A DNA stretch of 64,000 bases, taken from assembly GCA_023079485.1 (NCBI GenBank), contig CM041084.1, positions 107,222,967-107,286,966 of the forward strand, given 5' to 3'. The notes below the pieces were generated by a model. That model had not been told where the DNA came from. It saw only the letters and a program-made list of their open reading frames with translations, and did not search any database. Positions within the stretch are counted from its first letter, which is position 1. Each line of letters opens with the position of its first letter. Shown here piece after piece: positions 50,223 through 62,200 of the stretch. A program made the position numbers and the translations under genes. This DNA comes from Archilochus colubris. Lineage: Eukaryota; Chordata; Aves; Apodiformes; Trochilidae.

Positions 50223-53200
50223 CTGCATAGGAAAAGAACACATCTGATTATTTTCTTAAATTGTTATCCTAAACATATTGCATAAAAATAATTTTCTTTT
50301 GATTTACCTTTCATTGATTAATTTTTAATCAGAGTGTGTCCTCTAACGGATTCCTACATACAAAAAATGCACATGATTGGTCTATATCATTAAGACTACA
50401 AAATATAAGTATTTAATAAAGAAATAATTTCTAATAATACGGTATGCTACAATAAAAGAGGAAGAGCCTGTTTAAATAACCTGCCAAGCAACTAAAATCC
50501 ACTTGAAATTAATAGATTGATTTACACTTCATTAGTTAAACAAGTAGTGAGAGTTTTTGATCCCAAGCATGGAGTAACTATACTTATAATGCTGTACATT
50601 CATTCCTGTCTCCCTGCTAAGGTAAGTATCAGGTTTACATTCATACAAAGCAAGCAGTAAGAACAGAAGCAAACAGACATTCTCAGAAAAACTCAGGAAA
50701 TCTTGAGTCATTATTCTAAATGATTAAATAGTCTGAAAGAAAAATAGCATACTGCACATACTTGAAAGAAGTTCAGTTACACTTACATCTAAATTATGTG
50801 AACGATCACTTTTTGAGAGTGCAATATTCCAAAAAGGATGCAGGGAAGCACAGGAGAGGGAAAAATGAAACAAAAACAAAACCAGAAAGGCACCTGCTAG
50901 CACAAATACATGTCTTCCTTGGAAAACTTTGTATATATTGACCATAATCTACACTCCAGAAAAAAACCTAAACAACTGTTTCAAGAATACTTACTTCGCC
51001 TAAACGTGGATGTGTGAAATTATGCCATTCTGAATAGGAATATCTACATGTATCCATCATAGGTTGTCCTCCTCCTTCTTTAACTGATCCCAGAGTCTGA
51101 TGTCCACCTCCTTTGACTGATTCCAAGGTATGCCCTCTTCCTTTTACCATTTCAAATGTCTGTTGATCTCCTGTTTTTATTCCATATCCCCCTTGATCAT
51201 TTGTATTTTGTAGAGGAATTATATTTTGATCCTAGAAAACAGATGCAGTATTCTATGTTTAAATTACTTTTTTTACTTTTTTTCTTTTTAAAATTAAAAG
51301 ATGAAACATCAAATTAGGAACTGTCAATACTGAAAACTGTAAAGCCTCCATCTTTGCAATGAGACATTTTGAAAAAAAAGCTATCCTTAGTACTTAGTGT
51401 ATAATAAAGATCATCAGGTAGTCTTTGGAAAGAATACTTTGACAAAGTGGGTAGAAAAAATTGCTGTATTCAAATATGATACAAGATCCAAACCCTCAAC
51501 CTTTACTAAAGTTAATACAGATCTCAAACAGAAATGTTATGGATATCTTAATTACATGGTTCTACATTGAAATAAATAAATAGACAACTTACCATCACTT
51601 CTTCTCCCGGTGCTTCTGTATTTGAAATTATTAAATTGTGATTGGCACAATCATCAGTCACTTGCCTGTGCATCACCCCAGCACCACAGCAGCCACAAAT
51701 TGTGATCAGAATTACTGTGGAAAGGAAATAAGTGAGGAAGATACTGTGAGCTTTACTTCATAGTGGTATCTATTTTGGTAACAAATGAATTTATTGTCAT
51801 AGTCTTTTTAAATTACTAAGCATCAAGTGTGGTTTAAAGAAAAAAAACTTTCCAAAAATATCCATACTCCAAACTGTACAAATATACATTATTTCAAACA
51901 GTTTATGAAGCTTTCACTACACTGTTAACCGTTACATTCCTATAAAACGCATCTTGGTTTCCCCAAAAGAAATGTAAGCATCATTTACAAAAACATTATG
52001 ACTGCAAAATTTCTCATTACATAAAAAAAAAAAAAAAAAAAAACACGTCTTGAGACTAAAAGGTTTAACGTAAGGCATATTTCATGCATGAATATGCAGA
52101 TGTCAAATTGCATCATAATGGAACTAATATGTAAGTTAACAGTTTCAATACCAGACAATTCTGCTTCACAGAAAAATTCAGAAGAACCCTGAAGGACTTC
52201 AAGAATGGTCTTTAAGAACAATCTAACAATCTTTTTTAATTCCTTGTATTCATCTTATTCTTCCTATACTTTGTGTTGCCATGGAGACTCCGGTAAAATG
52301 ATTTTGTATAAAATCGTGAGCAACCAATACCTCTCCCAAACAAAGGACCAAACGTTTCATTTAGAGAACCACGCCTTCCTCCTCAAGTTGATCACTTAAA
52401 AGTAAAGAAGCACGCAAGGAGAAGAGTTCTGCCTAACTTCTCACTGAGCAATCTGACCTCTGAACACGTAAACTTGAGTAGAAGTTGACCAAAAGCCACT
52501 TTCAAGCGCATTCAGTTTCTGCAGCCGTCATCAAGATCTGCATCAGTGCATCCAGCATCCTGATGCTGACAGATGGGAAGACGACATCCATGACAGCAGT
52601 GAACAGAGGCTACACAAGGTAAACCCTAGCTGCTATAAAACAATGGCTCTGTCTGGGAGGGATGCAGTCAAAGAGCTAGCTGATGTTTCACATTTTTCCC
52701 TGGTGACCATCTCTGTACCTGAAAGCTCCACCCTCGGGCCATATCAAGAATTTGGGTACCCGCCCCATTCAGATAAAACATGGATCTATCTAACCTTCAT
52801 ATCATGTGCAGGTCTTAATGTTCCATCTACCTAAGAACAGCTAGCTGAGACTGGACAGGGCAAATGAGACAAGACAGGTAAAATGGAAAAGGAAAAATAA
52901 AAGAAAGGGTAAAAAAAAGAGACTCTGAAGTATTTGTTACTCAAGTATGTCCTCTAGTGGCTTTTAAAGACTTAGCCAGACTATATCTGATTCTGGTGAA
53001 TCCGACCTGGTTATGTATCACTGTTATGTATCACTGTTACATCCTCACTGGTTAAGAGCAATATGAATCTACTAAGAATCTCTCAGTCTTTGGGCAGCTA
53101 CAGTAACAGAACATCATATTCAAGGGTTTGGTCCATTTGCAAGTATCCAACCTGTCTTTCAACGTTAATTACAATGGCTCTTGTAAAATCCCTCATGAAA

Positions 53201-56200
53201 TCCAGTGTCTCAGACACTCCATATTTTAATCCACAATACAATAAAGGTCACAAAAGGCTCTAGGGAATTCAGTTCAGAATTCTGGCAAACAGAAATGTGC
53301 ATCCCAAAGCCATCACTAAACCCACAAGCTTTGCTCTACTTGCCTCAAGACATCTGACAAGCACTACAAAGCCCATCCTCTTTCACCTCAAGTGCTGAAT
53401 GCAGGCTTTTTGGTCTTGCTAATATTAACACACAGAACACCATATGCAAAACAAACTTTAAAGAATGAAGAAAAGGCCATACACAGTAACTACAAGACAA
53501 GACAACAGCAAGAAACCTGTGATACCAAAACAAATAGAGCAGGTCCATTAAGTCAATGATGACGGCTATACAGATAGGTTTGAATCAAGCTTAAATTAGA
53601 TGCTATCAACTAATTTTAACTGTTTTGAACTTTGCATTAAAAAAAAGAGGTGTACTTACGCAGCAACAACAGTGATCCCAAGATCATTGCAAGGATGGCC
53701 CATATGCCAAGGGTAACATTTCCATTGGCAAGCTGGCGGCTCTCACCATCGCATTCGGTTGGAGTAGTACAATCACAGACGTTAACAGTTACGTAGTTCT
53801 CGCCTACCTTTCCTCCATTATCAGTCACAGTTATAGGAATTCTATATATTCCAAATGGAACATCACCCTTTGGTGAAAGATACACTGAATTGTCTGTTAA
53901 AAAAAAGAGACAAAACCAGATTTCATGTTAGCAGTAACTAAAATCCTGTTGTCATAGACATGACTGTGATCACAACCTTCCCTACTGGTACAGCTATATT
54001 GCTACCAGATCTGTATTAGGTAGTTTAAAGATAGCTTAAATGTGTTGACAATAAAAGAACATCTTGGAAGGATTTATACCTTTTAAATGTTAGAAGTGAA
54101 AAAGCAAACATTATTCAACCTTCCGACAATGTACGCTTTGAAACTCTGACGCTCATTCAGTTCACTATAGTGAATGACACTATTTGGGCTTACTAGTATG
54201 GACCATCAACTGATCTGATGCTTATTAAGCAGACTTCAAAGTAGTGTGACTGGAGTAATTGTAACCTTAACTTATACCCCTTCCACTCTTTAGCTCTATT
54301 GTTATGTTCAGTAGGAACAGGCAAACCCACTGGAAAAATCCATTTAATCTGCTGCCCTGCTTAAGGTCAAAAATTACTGACCATGTGCTTTAAAAGGCAG
54401 AAAAAATAATTTGTAAAAATATGTAGCAGGTAGACACTGATGCACACGATGGTTGCTTTATGATGAGGTATATGAAACTACACATACCGACTAAAATGGT
54501 TTTTTTAACTTGCCTAATACAAATCTTGAAACTCAAAGGCTACTATTGTCTCAAACTTTGCTGTCTTTTGCTTTTCATTAGTAGTTACTTGATGGAACAC
54601 GTCAGAATCAGACCCTTTTCAGGCTAATTTCTGATAACATAACAACAAATGTATGGTATGCTGCTGTTGCAGCACCCATTTGGCACCCACCAGGAAACTA
54701 CAGTTGGCTGTAATGTTTTTCATCAATAAATTTTTTTAAATACTGATTCCTTTGGTAGCAAAGTGTTTACCTACTTCAATCAAAATTATAAAAGCTAACA
54801 TCAATATATAAGGAAGACAGTAATGGTTTATTTTCACCCAGCTCAGCTTTACCAAAAATGTGCTGGCTGATAGCATTATTAAGAAAAAAATACTGCCAGA
54901 ATTTTTTCCAGTCAGACTCTAATCTGTTTTAGGTAAAGTTCCGGTTTTCCAGTTCTCCACCATAATAGCAGCCTAAGAAAAGCTGCCTTTTTTTTTTTTT
55001 TAAACTATTAGCTACTTCATTCACAAATTAATTATGAATTTTGAATGTATACTTATTTTTCCAAAGGTGTTGACAGAATGTATTACATCATTTTTTTCTT
55101 CTCCTACCTAAGCTTTTTACATCATACTTTCAGGTAGCTGCTGGTTGCTGACACAGCCCTTCTGGGGACAGATTGTTGTTTATGCTTTAAGAGGCAGAAT
55201 ATATGTCATTCTCCTTGCTTTTGTGATGCCAACAGTGCCACCTTCTTAACTTCTGCAAAACACTTCAAGTCCAGAACAGTTACGATAATGAATACTCAAG
55301 CTGTTCCCCTACTTTTCTGGCATACTCTTGATCTGTTCAGCAAGTAAAACTGAGGAACTGCAAGAGATCACCAGGGCAACCTTGTTAGCCCCGCTGACTA
55401 CACCAATTCCAAACACACACTCACTTAATCTATTCTTACAGTCCACCCCAGGGAGAGGTATCAAAGCCTCCTCTGGCAACCTACAGCCAAGTGGGGGAGT
55501 AGTCCTGGCATACCATTGTGTCGAGTCAGCTTCCACATGGACGCCAAGCTACGGTCAGTTAAGCGGTACACGAAGGGTGCGCTGTAAGGAGAATCATCAC
55601 CATCCTCTGCAGTAAGGCAGATGGGTTTCCTGTCTCTGCACATGACATAGTCTGTTGTAGTGATTCGTGGATAATTCTTGTTCCCAGGTTGGATGACAAC
55701 CTGGATTGTTCCGGTGCCTGTTTTGCCATCTAGAAGATAAAAATAACTACTTTTAGGACTTACTTCTAACATTCACATATTCGTTCTTGTCCAAGCTTTC
55801 ACAATGAAATACCAACTCTAATACCCAAGTTTAGAAGTAAGGTGGAAAGCAGCTGCTGTATCAGAGACAGGGATTTCTCACAGCTCTCTCTTGGCTGCTT
55901 CTCTTTGCTTGGCTAGTTGTAGAAATTATCACCAGCTCCCTGTGTGGGGACCGATGCTGTTCTAACAGAAGGAGGAGAGGAGAGAGAGCACCTAGAAATC
56001 AGGGGGAAAGGACACTAAGCCATTTCAAAGCAGAAAGTAAAGGTTTTGAGCCTTTCTACTTCTGGGAAGAGATAATAAATTCTATTTTCCCTACCCTCTC
56101 TTCCTTTGGGAATAAAAACACAGCCGACTCTTCTGTCTGAGCCACCCTGTGGTAGGAGAATTCAACCAAAACACGTACTGTGTCATCAAAGTCTACATGA

Positions 56201-59200
56201 AAGAAATGAATGAGCTGTCCCTTCTAATTATATTTTTTTCCAATACAAGAATGGTCAGTGCTTGTATATATGCATCCCAATGAAATTACATTGTCTACTT
56301 CTAAAAAACTCTCTAGAGACATTGCATATATCAAGTTTAATTTGTATGTAACGGAAGTTCTAAACCATTTAGATTTGTGTTACTTGTATTTAATTTTACT
56401 ATGCAAGCTTTGGACAGATTTAGACTTTTTAGCTGTAAAGCAACTTCCAGAGGTCTCCTTTTTACTCCCACTGATGCTTAAACTCATAAGGGCTCAAACT
56501 AAATCCTGCCACTGGATTTATAAAGGCACTCCATTTTCCCTTTCTAATATAAGATACATACTTCAAAATAAAAGTGAGAACTATAAGCCTAACATTTTTC
56601 TTTGATAATCTGCTTGCTACATTTAGCATTTGAGAAGTGAAAGGTGTATTTAATCTTCTTCACTAGATGATGTCAAAGCAAACCTATGTCTTTTCCTGTA
56701 ATAAATGCATATACTCAAGTTAATCAGTTGTCATACCTGACACATTAAATCAGAAACAAAGTGTTCTAGAATAAGAATCTGAGTTTGCGACCCTTCAATT
56801 ACACTCAGAGTTATTTGTAAGAGCTCATCAATAGTGTGAACACCATTACAGGAGCTAGATGACAGAGAGTCAGAAGAAGAGAACAATAACATGGAGCAAT
56901 GAATATAGCAATTCTTAGAGGTCCTTTTAAGTTAAGGGTTTCCGAAACCAAGAAGTCAAACGTGAGGAAGTAGTAAGAGCTGCGAGGTCAACAACTTTGT
57001 TTTCAAAAAGTTCTCTCTCTCTGCTTTCTCTGTTGTCAACTTTGTGGCTACCAGGTGCTACCCCTTAAGTAAACAGTCAGGAAATAAAATACCACCCACA
57101 GCAAAATATCTCTATTTAAAGTTAAGAAAGGATACTAAATGGAATTTTAGTTTTTGAAAACATTGAGAATTTGACCAAATTTCTTAAATGTTTTCCTAGC
57201 TGTGTAATATTCCCTAAGCAGTTGATAGAGCTATTCCAAAGACAAAACGATGGACTAGGTGGGCATCTGCTCTGAACCTGTATAGCTGTCCTTGTGCAAA
57301 ATGCCTACATAAACATCTGTTACAGACCACAAAGAATACTGACAACATTTAGTACTCACTTCTGTCTATTGCCAGGACTGTGATATTGCATTGACCTCGT
57401 CTCATTTCTCCAACATCTCGGTCCAAGACTTTAATGGTTCTGACTTCACCTGATTTTTCATCTATGCTGATCCAGTTACATTGGCCAGGTGGTATCCGGT
57501 AGCTGTCAAAAATAATTTGTTTAAAGATCTCAAATATGCATACACGTGTATGTGTACATACATACATATATAGATACATGCATTCATATAAGCTCATGGG
57601 TATGTACACACACATATGGCAACAACATTTCCCCCTTCCCCTAACCCACCCATAACGTACTCCAAATAATCAAGTAGATAAAATTGTTTCATACCATATG
57701 CCTTCACTATTTCCAGTTTCTGGATCTTCTGCAATGTATCTCCCAATACTCGTCCCAATATCCTCACATTCTTTAACATCTATGCGGAAGTGACAGGGTT
57801 TAAACACCGGCCCCTCGTCTACATCCAGCACGTGCACTGTAACAGAGCTGGTGCTCTGGGTAACTTGTTGTGAATGTGGGGCCAGCATGTAGGGTGCCTC
57901 GTTGTTGACTGCAATCACAAGAACCCTCTGCTTGGCAGCTTCATAGTCCAATCCCTGTAACAAGGGTGACATGTTGGTTTTTTTCATTCAAACCAATACA
58001 AAACTCGACGCTGTTTTCAGTGCCAAATTATTAAATAGATAAAACTGTACTACATTTATTTACAAAAGAAGTCAGCTATCCTTCAGAACCATCCAGCTTG
58101 AGACATAGTATAGGGATGTGACTATAAAGAAAATTTTAGAGTTCTAAGTTACTCAAAGAAAAGAACCTGAGGAACTACCCCTAAAATAAGATAAGCAAAA
58201 TCATTGCAAAATTTTTGATGAATACTCTGACAGTAAATTCTTAATAGAATTAAGAATTAAATGTGGTGGGAGATTTTTATCCTCCTGTATCTAGCTAGCC
58301 ATTATTTTAAGTTACATACATTTCCGTTCCAGGGCAAGTCAATCACACTGCTTGATACCACCTACATTTATTTCCTTTTAAGACTTCACCCATTCCAAAG
58401 ATCTCTGAACTTAGGGGGTTGACAAGCAAGTATCTACCGTGTATTCTTCAGATACCTTCTCCAAGGTCATCATATGCCTTTAATAGAGCTATTGATATAC
58501 ATTTATATATATTTTATATATTTATATATTTATAAGAGGTGTGAAGAGGCAAAGGAACATGCTCAATTACAGGTACAGTGGTCCTTCTACCTCACATCTG
58601 TAAAGTACTGTGTGTAACAAGTTAGGTGTATGTGGGCTCCCTTGCACCCCAGAAAAGCAAAACTAAAGTCACTGCCTTGCAAAATAAAACCTGGAGAGTT
58701 TTATGCTGAGTAAGTTTTATCAACTCCCAGAGAGAAGACTGGAGGAAGGTACTCATACCTCCCCTCCTTTGCCACACAACCATTCCTGTTAAAAACAACA
58801 CCATGAAGCATTCCTCAGTTACATTCCTAAGCCTAAACAACTCCAGCTGTGGACCCCAGCAAAAGCACTAAGCTCTTCTGGCATGAGAAATCAAAGGGAA
58901 TTCCTTGAACACACAAAGCTCCAGAAGAGTTCAGATCAGGAGGAAAGCATGATTTGCCTGACAGTTACAGATATTTTTTGAATAAAAATGCAATATAGAT
59001 TATTTGCTTTAAAAGCTGAAGACACATGTATTTTCCCCTAGCAGTTCCATTTTTAACTTACCTTAACAACACACAGTATTCCTTCATTTGTGTTTTTGTC
59101 TGTTGTAATTTCAAAGGACCGATCATCATTTCCTCTTATAATTTCATACACTGCTCCCGAGCCAGGTGAACCAGGTTCATCCAGATCAATAACAGAGACT

Positions 59201-62200
59201 CTCAGTATTTCTACATTCACCCTGTTTTCTTCCACTCGTGTTTCATACTTGGAGTATCAAGAAAAAAAAAAATCACTTAAAATGATATAGTACCATTCCA
59301 TGATGCAGGATTGAAGAACATTTTATTTAAATAGGATTGCTTAAACCCAAGGGGTCAATTTAACAAGCTGCTGTAATGATTTACTTTGTTTTCATATATT
59401 AGCATATTTTCCCCACTCCTCCCTTCCATCCTAAGTGAAACAGTAAACCTTCCCTGCCAGCACAGTTAGAGACTCAGCCCCTTCAACCACACTAAACTGT
59501 CAGTGACATAATTAAGCCTGGAATTCTCCTTCCAGGAAAGGTAAATTAACACAGTTCCTCTCAGTTGGATCAGCTATAGATGCTAATTTGCATACAGTAT
59601 GATCAAGCTGGCATTAAGAAAGGCACTGGGGTAAATTAAAAAAATACAGAAAAACAAACCACAAGAACTTGAAGTAAAGCCAAGAAGGGCAAAATGCACC
59701 TCTCTGCTCAGATGGCAATGGATGAAAGGATTTTTTTTTAATTTACCTTTTTAAAGAGCTGTGTTATTCTGTACAAGCTTAGAAGCACAGATAAGACTAA
59801 TTCTGAATATCACTGATGATACGGTACAGCAGTAAGTGGGAAGGATAATGTATGTGTATTTCTTATGGAAAACAAATTATTTTGCATTAATTTCATACTA
59901 GAAAAATCTTTTGTGGTATTTGAGCTGTACACATGATTACTGAGACATAGTATCTGTCCTTAGTAATTCAGATGGATGGCAAGAAGCAAAGAGTTAAAGC
60001 AGAGTTCAAGCTATTGCTGAACAAGTAATTTAAATAAGTAAGAGGGAAAAAAATGTAGGAAAAGCACAGAAAACCTACATGAAAATCCTTGGATCTTCTT
60101 CACTAAAACATGCATTTGCAGTGCAGAAGTAGCCAAATGATGGTCAAAGAGTTAATTTGCCCCTCCCTAAAACTTGTTATGGGGGTTCTAAGATGTGCAT
60201 TGCAGCAGAAGTGAATGAATGAGTCATGTCACCTTTCTCCCAGTGGACATAAGGCAAATGACTCAAAACAATGTAGCAATAGGTCTAATTATCAAAGGGC
60301 ACAAAACCAACAAGGCATTCTCAAATGCCCATATTGGCATTAACTGCCTCAAGCCATTAGGCTTCCTATTACAGGGACTGACCATCAGGAAATCAGGGAA
60401 TAAAAATAGGATTATATTTTTTTACTTTTTTACATACTTTTCATTTATGGAGACTTACCTGTGTCTGCTTAAAGGATGGTGCATTGTCATTTGTGTCTTC
60501 AATTCTAATGACAACTGTTCCTGTAGTGCACAACCCAAAAGGCTGACCTGCCATATCTCTGACTTCAACTAACAAAGTGTAACTGGGTACCAGCTGAAAA
60601 GATGAATAAAAACATACAGAAGTTTGGCATACTCTTTTTTTTAGCCTCATAGTTACAAATGAGTAAGACTAAATTTTTTTATCCCATTCCAAAAGGAAAA
60701 CAAGTAAAACATTTTAGTGACTAAGCATCACAGAGGAGCTCAGCATCTATTAGTAATAGGTACACTATATCCTATATCCAATAAAGGTTGGATATGTCAT
60801 CCTTATTTCCCAATGTCAGCCTTATTTCCCCATACTTGAAGTTTTGGAAGCTACAAAAGATGCATTTCCATCTGCTATTTACATCTCCCCTTTGGAACAG
60901 CACAGTATTCCTTTATATTTATTTCCACCTGATGAAGTGTTTCAGGTGGATGTCTCATTTCAGCAAGGCTGACCAAAAGCAGTGCTGCAATCAGCCTTTC
61001 CATGGGCTATGCATGACGAGGCAATGCTTTCCATTTGGCATGGACTGGGCATGGAAGGAGTCCTGCCCTTATCATTTTCAAGGAAATCACTGATAAGCAG
61101 GGTATTTAAATCCCCAAATTGACTTAGAACAGCAGAATGCTCAAGATGCTAACTCCAGTTCCAAATACCTGAAATTTGTTTTTTCTCTAGCTAAAAGAAT
61201 TGTACAGTATACAGCCAGTGCAAAGTTTTGCTACACACTGCTAGGGTGGATTTTCAGCCATGAAGAAATGCAAGTATACCAGAATATATCTCATTTTATC
61301 CTCAAAAAAGATGCGCCTGTAGCAATTTTTTTCTAGAATGGCTGCCTTATGCTACAAATATTACTTCAAATTACAAATGCCTGTCACTGTAATTTTTTTA
61401 GCACAAATGATCTCTCACATGACATTTAATAAAAACAAAAAATCTCTAAATCAAACCCAAACCCTCTGGTATCTTATTTACTTGAAAGCTAGCTGATATG
61501 AGTAAATAGTTTGCACTTTAATTTTAGGAAAAGTTATATTACTGTTGAGGTTTCAGATACTGGAGATATTTCTGTTGAGTTATGGGATAGCTGACAACTT
61601 TCAGAAAAGTTAGTTTATCTTCCCTGTAAAGAAGCAAGAAGGACCTCAAAGTGAGCTTGATAAGAAGAAACAGTGGCTTACAGGGTTCATGAAGAGAGAA
61701 AAGAAAAACAATATCCATAGGATTTTTTAACAACAAACTGAGTAGGAGAGCTGTAGGAGGTCCCCTGCCAATATTCACTAGAATATGGTAGATCTCTGCA
61801 GAAACTCAACCAATTACAGGTTTCATTAAAGATTCAGAAGACTCCTTAGAAGGGAAACAGTAAAAAAAATAATAGAAATTGTTTATGTGGTGATTTCTGT
61901 GTCAACAATTCAGAGTGAAGAAGCTATCTGTATGTACTAGGTGACAGCTAAAAAGAAGAAGATCTGAAAAGATCACCTCTCTGTCCAGTTGTGGTAACAA
62001 TACAGAAATGACACCTGTGTCACCATGTAAAGAAAATGCTGGGGTTATTGGTGGATTTTGTGCCACAATGCGGTACTTCAACGTAGTATGCAGAGTATAA
62101 GGCTCATCTCTGTCCTCTGCAGTCACTTTTCCAACAACTATACCTGTGAACACAATACAGCGATTTTTAGATCCAGAAGAATATGTAAATAATCAAGAAC

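Noticed and set aside
50724..50945. 73-residue minus-strand ORF between exons 15 and 16 as an extra exon
   Set aside because: It does not resemble any desmocollin tail and is in the intron that precedes the well-supported 46-nt exon.
57541..57610. Alternating purine-pyrimidine stretch in intron 10 as a regulatory element
   Set aside because: Irregular TACA/CATA-rich sequence of the kind expected by chance in a short intron; no specific motif could be named.
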